Below, in pieces: positions 1 to 10,506 of a DNA stretch of 64,000 bases. The notes under the pieces were generated by a model. That model was not told the DNA's origin. It was given only the letters and a program-made list of their open reading frames with translations, and did not search any database. The stretch is taken from assembly GCF_042477335.2 (NCBI RefSeq), contig NC_091247.1, positions 3,928,501 to 3,992,500 on the forward strand, read 5' to 3'. The DNA is from Ovis canadensis (taxonomy: Eukaryota > Chordata > Mammalia > Artiodactyla > Bovidae). How positions within the stretch are numbered: the first letter of the stretch is position 1; the number at the start of each line of letters is the position of its first letter. Both the position numbers and the translations under genes were made by a program.

Positions 1-747
1 CAGCTATCAATGCAAAGAAATGGAGGAAAACAATAGAATGGGAAAGACTAGAGATCTCTTCAAGAAAATTAAAGATACCAAGGGAACATGTCATGCAAAG
101 ACAGGCACAATAAAGGACAGAAATGGTATGGACCTAACAGAAGCAGAAGATATTAAGAGGTGGCAAGAATACACGGAAGAACTGTACAAAAAAGATCTTC
201 GCGACCCAGATAATCATGATGGTATGATCACTCACCTAGAGCCAGACATCCTGGAATGTGAAGTCAAGTGGGCCTTAGGAAGCATCACTACGAACAAAGC
301 TAGTGGAGGTGATGGAATTCCAGTGGAGCTATTTCAAATCCTGAAAGATGATGCTGTGAAAGTGCTGCGCTCAATATGCCAGCAAATTTGGAAAACTCAG
401 CAGTGGCTACAGGACTGGAAAAGGTCAGTGTTCATTCCAATCCCTAAGAAAGGCCATGCCAAAGAACACTCAAACTACCTCACAATTGCACTCATTTCAC
501 ATGCTAGCAAAGTAATGCTCAAAATTCTCCAAGCCAGGCTTCAACAGTACATGAACCGTGAACTTCCAGATGTTCAAGCTGGATTTAGAAAAGTCAGAGG
601 AACCAGAGATCAAATTGCCACCGTTCGGTGGATCATCAAAAAAGAGAGTTCCAGAAAAACATCTACTTCTGCTTTATTGACTGCCAAAGGGTTTGACTGT
701 GCGGTTCACAAAGATTCGGACACGACTGAGCGACTGAACTGAACTGA
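1..747 (+). mobile_element. BovB (RTE LINE) fragment, internally deleted
   Basis: A frame from about base 20 encodes the N-terminal half of the BovB reverse transcriptase, with the RTE-type stretch NKASGGDGIPVELF followed by the finger/palm region up to QAGFRKVRGTRDQ. Near base 690 the sequence jumps from the start of the 'DYAKAFD' region straight to the element's 3' tail (gactgagcgactgaactgaac), so roughly the second half of the RT is missing. The element runs off the left edge. It is a dead LINE copy, not a host gene. Confidence 0.9.
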
Positions 748-1060
748 ACTCACTAGATGGTTGTGAAGATTCAATCATGCATTCAAACAATATTTTGTAA
801 GCAGGCACGATTAGGGATGTTCAGATTATAAGAGTGATCAAGAGAGACCAGGACCCACAAGAGCTGATCATCTCAGAACCAAGGGTCCAAGACAGACAAT
901 AAAGACTCTAAAACACAGCTTCAGATTGGAATTAGCAGGTGAATTGCTAGCAGCCACTTTAGTAAGGGCAGTCAGGGAAGGACTCTCTAAAACAGAGACA
1001 CTTCAAGACCTGGTGCATTTAAGTCACTGACACACAGCTTTACACCAGATAAAGAATTCA
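748..1060. other. Intergenic, no gene seen
   Basis: AT-moderate sequence between a BovB tail and a MIR. I see no exon, RNA gene or recognisable repeat in it. Confidence 0.5.
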
Positions 1061-1192
1061 TCCCAGCTCCACTGTTTGCTGGGTGAACTTGAACAAGCTG
1101 TTTTTCAGTTTTCCTGTAAAATCTGGACAACCCCAGTCCCTACCTGGCAGGGTTCTGATGCGATGCTAATGCAGGTAAAGAACCTAGAAATA
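1060..1192 (+). repeat. MIR SINE remnant
   Basis: The core resembles the MIR consensus: gtgaacttgaacaagctg, a 'cagttttcctgtaaaatctgga' type block and 'ctacctggcagggttctgatgcgatgctaatgcaggtaaag'. It is heavily diverged, as expected for this ancient mammalian SINE. Confidence 0.6.
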
Positions 1193-1194
1193 TA

Positions 1195-1375
1195 GCTGGT
1201 GCAGAACAAATTTGCAGGAGACCAGGGTTCAATCCCTGGGATGGAAAGTTCTCTGGAGAAAGGAATAGCAATCCACTCCAGTATTCTTGCCTGGAGAATT
1301 CCATGGACAGAAGAGTAGCCTGGCGGGCTACAGTCCGTGGGGTCGCAAAGAGTCGGACACGACTGTGCGCCTAAC
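1195..1375 (+). repeat. Bov-tA type SINE
   Basis: Contains 'ggttcaatccctggg', 'cactccagtattcttgcctggag' and the BovB-derived 3' tail ending in 'agtcggacacgactg'. The tRNA-like head is partly lost. Confidence 0.85.
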
Positions 1376-1435
1376 ACACATACATTACTACTCTTTAACT
1401 CGAGTAACATAATCCTTCTTCCCCTCCTCATGTAG

Positions 1436-1640
1436 GTCTGTTGTGTCGCTCGTTCGGTCCGACTCCAAAGAGTCGGTGCGACCCTCATGGACTGCAGCCC
1501 TCCGGGCTCCTCTGTTCCAGGGACTTTCCAGGCAAGAACACTGGAGTGGGTTGCCATTTCCTTCTCCAGAGATCTTCGAAAGGCGCGTCTCCTGCTCTGC
1601 AGGCGGATTCTTTGCCACTGGGCCACCAAGGAAGCCCCTC
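1436..1640 (-). repeat. Bov-tA type SINE
   Basis: Reverse-complement Bov-tA: it reads from the BovB-like tail (gactccaaagagtcggtgcgacc) to the tRNA-like head (ctttgccactgggccaccaaggaagccc). It ends immediately before the GTF3C5 CpG island. Confidence 0.85.
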
Positions 1641-2560
1641 TTCCCTCAGATACTAGGGGAAATCAATCTACGCCCGGCAGCCCCCAAATCAGACCCCCGC
1701 CCCCTGGCCCCTCCAGAACCGACTGGAGCTCCGTTGCCAAGGCAACCTCAGATCCCTCCCGGGCTGGTCTCGCCCCTCAGCCGCAGTCCCGCGACTCAGT
1801 GTTCCCCTGGAGACTCCCCGCTCCTCACCCGGGAGACGCCTTCCTCGCCGCCCAGGGTCCGCAGCATGTTGGACACGTCGCGCACCACGCCCGGGTACTC
1901 CACACACACCATGCGCCTCTCGCGCCGCAGCTCCACCGGGATGGCGGCGCCCGGCCGAGCGTCTACCGCCGCCGCCGCCGCCATCCCCGCCAGTCCAGTC
2001 AGGCCCACCGGGGGTGTGAGGGGAGAACGTCCCCTCCACACGCTCCTGGAAGCCTTGTCTCAATGGTTCCGGGAAAGAATCGTTCCGGGGTCCCCTCCCC
2101 GCTCGCGTGTAGTCTATATCCCTGAGTTCCGTCAGGCTCGAAGGCTTCGAGCAGGACGGCGCTAAGGCGAATGCCCGAGGCTGGGCGGCAAACGACCGCG
2201 CGGATCCCCACCTCTGTGTGTAAAATAATAAGCTGAGGCGCCCGAGGGGCGGGGTAGAGGCCAATCTCATCAACCAACCCGCGAGGGACCCGGAGGACGT
2301 GTTAAGATTCGCCCAGTGAGTCTTTAACCAATGAGAACCCGAGGGCCCCAGTCTTTTAGCCAATGAGGAGTCGACAGGAAGCCGGGTTCCGACCCTCTCC
2401 TTCCGGTTTCCTTTCCGCCAATAACAAACCACTCGTAGGCGGGTTCCCGCCCCTTCCTCGAATTCCGCCCACTGACAGCTCGAGGGCGGGTTCGAGGAGG
2501 ACTTCCTGTGTGTCTTCCTTGGCGGGATGCTGCTGCAGCTGCTGCTGCTAATGCTGCTGC
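1640..2560 (-). promoter_or_regulatory. GTF3C5: GTF3C5 CpG-island promoter
   Basis: A dense GC/CpG tract surrounds the first coding exon. Upstream of the start codon on the minus strand lie four CCAAT boxes read on the plus strand (2261-2265, 2328-2332, 2360-2364, 2418-2422), GC-rich Sp1-like blocks and an ETS-like acttcctg near 2500. No TATA box was seen. This is a typical housekeeping promoter for a constitutive Pol III factor. The transcription start was not located exactly. Confidence 0.8.
1829..1984 (-). CDS. GTF3C5: GTF3C5 coding exon 1 (general transcription factor IIIC subunit 5)
   Basis: Codes the first 52 residues of the TFIIIC 63 kDa subunit, which helps TFIIIC bind the A/B boxes of tRNA genes and recruit TFIIIB for RNA polymerase III in the nucleus. 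The frame starts at the ATG whose first base is 1984 and reads MAAAAAVDARPGAA, then IPVELRRERRMVCVEYPGVV, then ends LGGEEGVSR. This matches my memory of the human N-terminus (VPVELRRERRMVCVEYPGVV and GGEEGVSR). A GCC repeat at about 1966-1983 codes the alanine run. The exon ends in phase 0 at a consensus donor (CGG followed by GTGAGG, GT at 1828-1827). Upstream in-frame codons exist back to 2041, but the chosen ATG matches the human start. All later exons lie beyond the left edge. GFI1B is next upstream on the same strand, as in human. Confidence 0.93.
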
Positions 2561-2562
2561 TG
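2527..2562. repeat. CTG/CAG trinucleotide tract
   Basis: Interrupted CTG repeats (gctgctgcagctgctgctgctaatgctgctgctgc) abut an antisense Bov-A2. The (AGC)n tail of Bov-A2 is the usual source of such tracts in ruminants. Confidence 0.75.
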
Positions 2563-2812
2563 CGTGACCCCATAGACGGCAGCCTACCAGGCTCACCTGT
2601 CCCTGGGATTCTCCAGGCAAGAACACTGGAGTGGGTTGCCATTGCTTTCTCCAATGCATGAAAGTGAAAAGTGAAAGGGAAGTCGCTCAGTCGTGTCCGA
2701 CTCTTTGCGACCTCATGGACAGCAGCCTACCAGGCTCCTCTGTCCTTGGGATTTTCCTACTGGAGTGGGGTGCCGTCGCCATCTCCGTCTTTGGCGGGCA
2801 GGTCCCAGTAAT
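2563..2812 (-). repeat. Bov-A2 (dimeric) SINE
   Basis: Two antisense BovB-derived monomers in tandem (gaccccatagacggcagcctaccaggc... and gacctcatggacagcagcctaccaggc...), separated by the 'gcatgaaagtgaaaagtgaaag' linker typical of Bov-A2. It borders the GTF3C5 island. Confidence 0.85.
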
Positions 2813-2975
2813 GAATTGGTTTCCAGACGTTCACTTCAAGAGGTTTCTTGAGGGGCTGGGACCCCCACCCCCACCCCTCATCCCCAACCCTACCCCACTC
2901 CTGATGGCCCTCCGAAGACAGAGGCCACGAGGAGTTCAATCTGGAAATGGCGAGAGCCAGAGAATTGTGCTTTAA

Positions 2976-2998
2976 TTTTTTTTTTTTTTTTTTTTTTT
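2976..2998. repeat. Poly(T) tract
   Basis: Run of 23 T following 'ctttaa'. It may be the poly(A) end of an antisense retroposon, but no body is recognisable next to it. Confidence 0.9.
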
Positions 2999-2999
2999 G

Positions 3000-3540
3000 C
3001 CATTCTGCGCGCCTTTCAGGATCTCAGTATTCATGTGAAAGCCCAGAAGAAGCCTAAGATCGCCACTAGATCTCCAGGGAACTCCCAGGAATTGCGCCTT
3101 GAGTGCTCGTCCACCTCTACACAGGGAAAACCTGGAAGTGCCCCCCCACTGACCCCCCAGCTGGGGCAGAATGCAGGCGTCTGTCCTTTGTTTCTTAAGA
3201 GTTATTTAGCGCCCGTTGTGAAGCGTTAAGTGAGCAGCTGTGTGGAAGAACCCGAACCAAGGGGCCAGGGGCCATTCTAGAGAATTACGAGGACAAAAAC
3301 TGTAGGGAGAAAAGTGTGTGTGGTGGGGAGATGAAGGGTCAGAGGTAGACATAGGCCAGACAGATCCAGAAGAGGATGTAATAACACATTGGCTTTTTCT
3401 GAGTGTGATGGAGAACCCTTGAGGGCTTTTATGCAGGACGTACCGGAATCTGACATATGCCTATAAAAGACTATGGCTGCTGTGTAGAGAATAGACCAGA
3501 AAAAGCAAAAGTGGATTCAGATAAACTAACGAACAGCTCT
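3000..3540. other. Intergenic with an old, unnamed interspersed repeat
   Basis: No gene seen. From about 3400 the text 'gatggagaacccttgagggcttttatgcagg...actatggctgctgtgtagagaatagacc' looks like a dispersed mammalian repeat. It seems to resume after the next two SINEs (about 3815-3950). I do not know its family name. Confidence 0.4.
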
Positions 3541-3549
3541 TTGTGATCA

Positions 3550-3682
3550 GTACATTCTCCGAGCCAGAATACTGGCGTGGGTAGCCTTTCCCTTCTCCAG
3601 AGGATCTTCCTGACCCAGGGATCAAACTCAGGTCTCCCGCATTGCAGGCAGATTCTTTACCAGCAGAGCCACAAGGGAAGCC
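3550..3682 (-). repeat. Bov-tA type SINE head, first of a tandem pair
   Basis: Reads 'agaatactggcgtgggtagcc...ccagaggatcttcctgacccagggatc...gattctttaccagcagagccacaagggaagccc'. It lacks the BovB-like tail. Confidence 0.8.
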
Positions 3683-3803
3683 CAAGAATACTGAAGTGGG
3701 TACCCTATCCCTTCTCCAGAGGATCTTCTCAACCCAGGAATGGAACTGGGGTCTCCTGCATTGCAAGCAGATTCTTTACCAACTGAGCTATCAGGGAAGC
3801 CCA
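3683..3803 (-). repeat. Bov-tA type SINE head, second of a tandem pair
   Basis: Near copy of the preceding unit in the same orientation (agaatactgaagtgggtaccc to gagctatcagggaagccc), giving a head-to-tail duplication of the tRNA-related part. Confidence 0.8.
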
Positions 3804-4385
3804 AACCAACAGAGAGGCTGTATAATCCAGGCAAGGGATACTTCTTGGGACCAAGAAAGTGGCAGTGAGTTTGGAAAGAAGGGACTGGATTTGAGGATGT
3901 TAAAGGAGATAAAAATCAGAGCACGGGGCCCCTTGGATATGGATACCCCAAGTTTCTGAAGTGACTTCTCAGTCAAAAGACTACCTTTTTACTCTAGATG
4001 GATTTAAGAAGGCCAAATAAATACCACGAAAATATGTTTTTAAAAGAAATGTGTAATCCAAGAGAGAGACATATGTCATTGGCTGGGAGCACCGAGACTT
4101 TCTCTGAGAGCACAGGAATCAACCAAAAGAACGTGGCAGATGAGCCAGAGGAGGGTAGACGTGAGGACTTGCAGTCCCTGACCTACCTTGTTCTGTGAGA
4201 ACTTGCATATTCTGTCACCAAAGAAGGTTCGATGCTGTGAGGCCAGGATAATACTCCAGACTTTCCCATGCCTTTGATAGGGACAGAATTCCCCATTAGG
4301 GAACTGTAGATAGACAGGGAACTTTGGGAGGATTTGGGAGACCACAGTAAGACTAATGATCACTCAGGGAAGTAATGGGAAAATT

Positions 4386-6252
4386 CTGAAACAGTATGGG
4401 CTTGCTTCACTCATGAAGCAAAACGAGTCACTTAGCATCAAAGTCAGATTGGCCTGCTTAACGACAAAATCAAGCTAACTTGCTTAGCAACAGAACCATG
4501 CAACAGAAGCAGAAGACATGTCCCCAAACAAACAAAAACAACGGTGGCATGAGGACTACATCCTCCCCAGTGAGCTCAGTGAGTTAGTAACCCCTCAAAA
4601 CATGTTCTTTGACCCATAAGACATGTTCTTTGCACTGTGCCCCCAAGACAATTTAAAAAAATGTTGAAAATAAGGCCTACAACATGCCCAGGGGGATCAT
4701 CAAGTTAATGACCCCAAATCAGGCTCTGTGCACACAAAAAACAATCATTTATGGGAAGGTGACTCTTCAAAATGAAAGACCCTCATTGTACTGAGACCTG
4801 AAACTATTTTTCCAAGGTGCTATGACAGTCATATGCCAAATAGTTCTATGCCAGAAGACTATGCCAAAGCCTTTGACTGTATGGATCACCACAAACTGTG
4901 GAAAATTCTTAAAGAGATGGGAATACCAGAACTCCTGACCTGCCTCTTAAGAAACCAGTATGCGGGTCAGGAAGCAACAGTTAGAACTGGACATGGAACA
5001 ACAGACTGGTTCCAAATAGGAAAAGGAGTACGCCAAGGCTGTATATTGTCGCCCTGCTTATTTAACTTCTATGCAGAGTACATCACGGGAAACATTGGGC
5101 TGGAGGAAGCACAGGCTGGAATCAAGATTGCTGGGAGAAATATCAATAACCTCAGATATGCAAATGACACCACCCTTATGGCAGAATGTGAAGAGGAACT
5201 AAAGAGCCTCTTGATGAAAGTGAAAGAGGAGTGTGAAAAAATTGGCTTAAAGCTCAACATTCAGGAAACTAAGATCATGGCATCTGGTCCCATCACTTCA
5301 TGGGAAATAGATGGGGGAACAGTGGAAATAGTGTCAGACTATTTGAGGGGCTCCAAAATCACTGTAGCTGGTGACTGCAGCCATGAAATTAAAAGACCCT
5401 TGCTCCTTGGAAGAAAAGCTATGACCAACCTAGACAGTGTATTAAAAAACAGAGACATTACTTTGCCAACAAAAATCCGTCTAGTCAAGACTATGGTTTC
5501 TCCAGTAGTCATGGATGGATGTGAGAGTTGGACTATAAATTAAGCTGAGCACCAAAGAACAGATGCTTTTGAACTGCGGTGTTGGAGAAGACTCTTGAGA
5601 GTCCCTTGGACTGCAAGGAGGTCCAACCAGTCCATCCTAAAGGAGATCAGTCCTGGGTGTTCATTGGAGGACTGATGTTGAAGTTGAAACTCCAGTACTT
5701 TGGCCACCTGATGTGAAGAACTGATTCGTTTGAAAAGACCCTGATGCTGGGAAAGATTGAAGGCAGGAGCAGAAGTGGGCGACAGAGGATGAGATGGTTG
5801 GATGGCATCACCGACTCAATGGACATGAGTTTGAGTAAACTCCGGGAGTTGGGGATGGACAGGGAGGCCTGGCATGCTGCAGTCAGTGGGGTTGCAAAAA
5901 GCTGGACACGACTGAGCAACTGAACTGAACTGATGACAGTCCTGGCCTGACCGTATTAGGAAGGACAAGTAAACATCCCTGCCCTACCTGGGGGAGGAAC
6001 TGATGATAGAGACATGGTGTCTACTCAAGAAAGGCAAAAACGGTCTTCTCCTCCTCCCCTCTCTTCCTCTGATTATAAAAGTGTAACGCACTGAGTATCA
6101 GAGACAGCGCAGTACTTGCCTGCCACTTGTGAACCTTACAAGTGTCCTAATAAATCCTTATCTAGCACTCGGCCTCTCGCTGAATTCCTTTCTGGGCTGA
6201 AACATAAAGGCCTCTGGTGCCACAGCTCTTGGGAACCCTGGAAACGACACCT
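4386..6252 (+). mobile_element. Solo LTR of an endogenous retrovirus, split by a BovB
   Basis: Fossil LTR-like sequence lies on both sides of a BovB copy (about 4386-4830 and 5933-6252). The right part has a TATA-like 'gattataaaagtg', a polyadenylation signal 'aataaa' near 6150 and a pyrimidine-rich U5-like end, all in LTR order. No gag, pol or env sequence is adjacent, so it is a solo LTR. Outer boundaries and family (ERV class I suspected) are uncertain. It predates the BovB it contains. Confidence 0.6.
4831..5932 (+). mobile_element. 5'-truncated BovB LINE inserted in the LTR
   Basis: Encodes the C-terminal part of the BovB reverse transcriptase from 'DYAKAFDCMDHHKLWKI', with a 236-residue open frame ending at 5543, then untranslated 3' sequence ending '...gagcaactgaactgaac'. 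The catalytic YADD is changed to YAND (RYANDTT), so the copy is inactive. It is flanked by a perfect 9 bp target-site duplication ATGACAGTC (4822-4830 and 5933-5941), which marks its ends. Confidence 0.92.
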
Positions 6253-6255
6253 TAC

Positions 6256-6736
6256 GGTTTCACCTTGAGCTGAAATGTCCTTTCAGACTTCTCATGTCCT
6301 TTGTCTTCATTCCATGTTCACCAAGCAGTGAGCATTGGTTGGTTTAATTTGCCAGAAAGAAGAGTCTGAATAAGAGATATATTTTTAGCCCTTTCCACCA
6401 TTATAAATTAACAAACAGGAGTGTTTCTATCAGTCCCCTGTGAGTTTGATACACATGAATCAGTCCTGAAGTCTGTCATTGACAGTCGAGTTGACAGATA
6501 AAATATTGGACACTCAGGTAAATTAGAATTTCACATAATATTGGGGACATATGGTTATAAGTATGCTTATATATACTTATGGCTATATATACTTACATAA
6601 CCATTTTTTCATAATTGATCTGAAACTCCAGTTAAGTATGTATATTTTTATTTGCTAAATATGGCACACTTATCTCTGGATATTGAAGGAATTGAGTTTG
6701 TGACCCTGCAAAGCTGATTCTAAACCATCAGCCAGG
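6256..6736. other. Intergenic, no gene seen
   Basis: AT-rich sequence with 'tatatacttatgg' direct repeats near 6565-6595. No exon or RNA gene recognised. Confidence 0.5.
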
Positions 6737-7035
6737 GCTTCCCCGGGGCCTCAGTGGTGAAGAATCTGCCTGCTGACGCAGGGGACGCAGGTTTGATCCC
6801 GCATCCGGGAAGATCCCACAGGCCGCTGAGCAGCGAAGCCTGTGGGCCACAGCTCCTGAGCCCTCATTCCAGAGCCTTCGAGCCGCAACTGCTGAGCCCG
6901 TGTGCCGTGACTACTGACGCCCGTGCGCCAAGAACCCATGACCACAACAAGAGGAGCCCACACATGGCAGCTAGAGAAAAGCGCCTGCAGTGACAAAGAC
7001 CCCAGCACAGCCAAAAACAAAGCATACAGACATAG
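6737..7035 (+). repeat. CHR-type tRNA-derived SINE, near full length
   Basis: Starts 'cttccccggggcctcagtgg' with B-box-like 'ggtttgatccc', then the long CHR body ('gccacagctcctgagccc...gcagctagagaaaagc...cagcacagccaaaa'). Confidence 0.8.
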
Positions 7036-7344
7036 ACTACCTGCCGCCTTAGGGAGCCTCCTGAGGCCCTCCACCCCCTAGTCCCCATCCAGTGACCCCT
7101 GGCTTTGTCTCCGCTCACCTGTTCTTTCACGGAAGCGAAGGTGATGGCTCTAGAATGAAACCTCGCCCTGTCTCCAGTGACCCCCAAACCCGTCCTCTGT
7201 CTGCTGCCTGGCTGACCCCTCAGCATCCTTCGGGCTCAGCTCAGAAATCCCCTTGCCTGGAGAGTTCGGGGTCATGCTCGGAGCCTATTCCTGTCGCAGA
7301 GCCTGTGGTGCTGCTTCCTTCCTTTTCTTTTCTCACGTAATTGT

Positions 7345-7592
7345 ATTCATCTGTTCTTGGCTGCGCTGCATCCTCCCTGCAGAGCGGGCTTTTCCGCAGA
7401 TGCCGTCAGTGGAGGCTGCTCCCTGGTTGTGGTGTGTGGGCCTCTCACTGCGGTGGCGTCTTCTGTTGCAGCTGCCGGGCTCAGTAGTTGTGGCTCATGG
7501 CCCTGTGGGATCTTCCCAGATAAAGGGTCAAACTCACGTCTCTTGAATTGGCAAGCGGATTCTTTACCACAGAGTTACCAGGGCAGCCCTTG
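7345..7592 (-). repeat. CHR-type tRNA-derived SINE
   Basis: Antisense copy of the same family as 6737-7035: 'ttcttggctgcgctgcatcc...gggatcttcccagataaagggtcaaactcac...ttaccagggcagccc'. The preceding 7036-7330 shows no gene. Confidence 0.75.
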
Positions 7593-7796
7593 TTTTTATT
7601 GCTCCTCCCCCAAAGCAGCAGCTTCCTAAGGGCAAGGCTGTGGTCCTACCTGGGATCCAAGGTGGAGAGGTCAGAGGCAGAGGAGGGGTAGGGAGGCAGG
7701 GCTGGGAGATGAGAGAGAGGCCAGGAAGGTTCGGGAATCCTGTTAAAGAAACAGCTGGGGCTTTCAGTGAAGCCTCATAGCATTGGGGGCAGGTCA

Positions 7797-8236
7797 CAGT
7801 GACACTTTCAGTCGTCGGGTACGGATGTCAGAGCTGGACCATAAAGAAAGCTGAGCGCCGAAGAATCGATGCTTTTAAACTGTGGTGTTGGAGAAGACTC
7901 TTGAGAGTCCCTTGGACTGCAAGGAGATCCAACCAGTCCATCCTAAAGGAGATCAATCCTGAATATTCATTGGAAGGACTGATGTTGAAGCTGAAGCTCC
8001 AATACTTTGGCCACCTGATGCAAAGAGCTGACTCATTAGAAAAGACCCTGATGCTGGGAAAGGTTGAAGGCAGGAGGAGAAGAGAAAGAACAAGATGGTT
8101 AGATAGCATCACTGACTCAATGGACATAAATTTGAGTCAACTCCAGGAGTTGGTGATGGACAGGGAAGCCTGGAGGGCTGCAATCCATGGGGTCCCAAAG
8201 AGTCGGATACAAATGAGCTGCTCAACAACAACAATA
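7797..8236 (+). mobile_element. BovB LINE 3' fragment
   Basis: Codes the C-terminal tail typical of BovB (GCQSWTIKKAERRRIDAFKLWCWRRLLRVPWTARRSNQ region) and continues through 'gactcaatggacataaatttgag' to the tail near 8236. It is truncated at its 5' end. Confidence 0.9.
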
Positions 8237-8244
8237 AGAACGCA

Positions 8245-8805
8245 ATCAACCGAGAGCAAGGAGGGCTTTGAAAAATGTTTCGTTTAGGCCCCAGAGTCTG
8301 AACATTCCTTCCTGGGCCCCTGGGTCAGCCCACAGAGGACAGAAGTAGTGGTTAACCCATGCCAACTGGAAATGGATTCTCACTGCACCCTCAGGACAGG
8401 GGAGAAGGCGTAATGCTCACTTTCGGCCACGAGGTGGCGACAGAGCGCCCCGTGAGCAGCCACCGCCACCTGGTGGTCCTCAACGTCCATGACACCCTAG
8501 AAGAAAGGGAGAAGTCGCCGCAAAGGAAGGCCACCTGATTGGGGGAACCGGGGGCAGAGCCTAATAAGAGGCCTGCTCTGGGCGGGAGGCGGGGCGGGGG
8601 CGACGTCAGACCCTCCCCATCAGGTCTGACCCCCCGGGAGGCGTGGCCACAGGTCCCGGAATCCTCCAACACGGTGCCACTCACGCGGGGTCAATGATGA
8701 AGACGTGGGGAGGGGTTTTCTTTTTACTTCCAAGTGGGACACCCTGTTCCAGAGGACGTTCGTCTGCCTAGTCAACTGATTCCAAAGCACAGTGAAACTA
8801 AGTAC
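8245..8805. other. Unique GC-rich intergenic stretch
   Basis: Non-repetitive, moderately CpG-rich, with the paired CTCF-like motifs at 8426-8479. No coding exon recognised. Confidence 0.5.
8426..8479. promoter_or_regulatory. Two opposed CTCF-like motifs
   Basis: Plus-strand GCCACGAGGTGGCGACAG (8426-8443) and minus-strand GGACCACCAGGTGGCGGT (8462-8479) both resemble the CTCF core CCASYAGRKGGCRSY. The second fits at every core position. They lie 6.4 kb upstream of the GTF3C5 start. Confidence 0.5.
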
Positions 8806-8810
8806 CTACA

Positions 8811-9203
8811 GGTTGTTGTTCAGTCTATCAGTCGTGTCCGACTCTTTGCCACCCCATGGATTGCAGCCAGGCCTCCCTGTCCATCACCATCTCCCAGAGC
8901 TTACTCAAACTCATGTCCATCGAGTCACTGACGCCATCCAGCCATCTCATACTCTGTTGGGTCCCCTTCTCCTCCCACCCTCAATCTTTCCCTGCATCGG
9001 GGTCTTTTCCAGTGAGTCAGCTCTTTGCATCAGGTGGCCAAAGTATTGGAGCTTCAGCTTCAACATCAGTCCTTCCAATGAATATTCAGGATCGATTTCC
9101 TTTAGGATGGACTGGCTTGATCTTGCAGTCCCAGGGACTCCCAAGAGTCTTCTCCAACACCACAATTCAAAAGCATCCACCTCCAGGGCTGAACATCAAA
9201 TAC
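8811..9203 (-). mobile_element. BovB LINE 3' fragment
   Basis: Antisense BovB tail: begins 'gttgttgttcagtctatcagtcgtgtccgactc' and runs through 'ccttccaatgaatattcaggatcg' to 'aattcaaaagcatccacctccagg'. Confidence 0.9.
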
Positions 9204-9205
9204 TG

Positions 9206-9570
9206 ATTACAAACAGAGTTTGTATGGCCAAGTTAAATATTTTCAAAAATGTGCCAGGCAGAGGCAAATTTCAATGGAGCTAACAGAATTTACGCGTCAG
9301 GCCCCCTTCATTGCAGGTGCTTTTCTTCAAGGCTCTTGGGAGGTGCTTTGTCGTTGTATTCACTTGGGCAGGTGTCTTTAAAGAATGGAAAAGGTAAGGT
9401 ATTTTAACGGCAGTTGGTTAAGGCTGCTGTCTCTCTCCATCTAACCTGCCTCCAGGTCACAATTTCCTTTGTGTTGTGAGGCACTGAAGTGGTCACTGGT
9501 ATTAGGAGAAGCTTGATTAAGGAGAAGGCACATTGGGAGTATATTCCATGTGGACTGAGTGGAATATATG
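9206..9570. other. Intergenic, no gene seen
   Basis: No recognisable exon or repeat. Confidence 0.45.
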
Positions 9571-9574
9571 TACT

Positions 9575-9885
9575 TGGTTTGCAGTCACTTTTATTTTATT
9601 CTGTTTTGGCTTAAAATACTAGAAAATTGTTCTCCTATGGGTCTGGGGCTAAAAGTCCAAGATCAAGGTATTGGTAGGGCTGCGCTCTCTCTGAAGGCTC
9701 CAGAGGCGGAGTAATCTGTTCCATGACTTTTCCTTGGCCTCCGGTGTGGCCAGCCATCTTTGGCATTCCTTGGTTGTATGTAGCTACATCGCTCCAGTCT
9801 CTGCCTCCAAGGTCATCGGGCCATCTTCCCTCTGTGTCTGTGTCTTCAAAGAATTCGCCTCTCTGTGTGTCTGACTCTCTCTCAC
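9575..9885 (-). repeat. MaLR-type solo LTR remnant
   Basis: Fossil. The antisense order 'gggtctggggctaaaagtccaagatcaagg...gcattccttgg...ctctgcctccaaggtc...ctgtgtctgtgtct' follows that of MST/MLT1-like MaLR LTRs. Highly diverged, placental-age. Confidence 0.5.
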
Positions 9886-9888
9886 TTA

Positions 9889-10475
9889 TTTTTTTTTTTT
9901 ATGCTCTATCTATATATTTTATTTTATTGAAATACACGTGTGTGCTCAGTTATGTCTGGCTCTTTGTGACCCCATGGACTGTAGTCTGCCGGGCTCCTTT
10001 GTCTATGGGATTCTCCAGGTGAGAATGCTGGAGTGGGTTGCCATTTCCTCCTCCAGGGTTATTGAAGCATAGCTGGTATAAAATATGTAAGTTTTACGTG
10101 TACGATAGTGATTCACAACTTTTAAAGGTCATCCTTCAGTTATAGCTATTACATAATATTGGCTATATTCCTTGTGCTGCACAGTATATCCTTGTGGCTT
10201 ATTTGGTTCATAGTAGTTTGTACCCTTGATCTGCTCCCGCAAGGCTGGCCCTCCCCTTCCCTCTCCGCACCGGCGGCCACTCGTTCGCTCTCAGTCTGAG
10301 TGCTTCTTTGTTTGTTATAGTCACCAGTTTCTTGTCTTTTTTTGATTCCACGTGTAAGTGATATCATACAGTATTTGTCTTTTTCTGATTGATTTCGCTT
10401 AGCATAGTGCCCTCCAAGTCCATCCATGTTGCCGCAAATGGCAAATTTCATTCTTGTTGTGGCTTAGTATTCCAT

Positions 10476-10506
<31 letters not shown>

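Noticed and set aside
2527-2562. CTG repeat as a possible disease-type expansion in the GTF3C5 promoter
   Set aside because: It abuts an antisense Bov-A2, whose (AGC)n tail commonly generates this tract; the units are also interrupted.
1689-2654. 321-codon minus-strand frame over the GTF3C5 promoter
   Set aside because: It overlaps the CpG island and a SINE in a frame different from the true exon; high GC content alone explains the lack of stops.
4833-5543. Reverse-transcriptase-like protein as a host or novel gene
   Set aside because: Clearly a 5'-truncated BovB with target-site duplication and altered catalytic motif.
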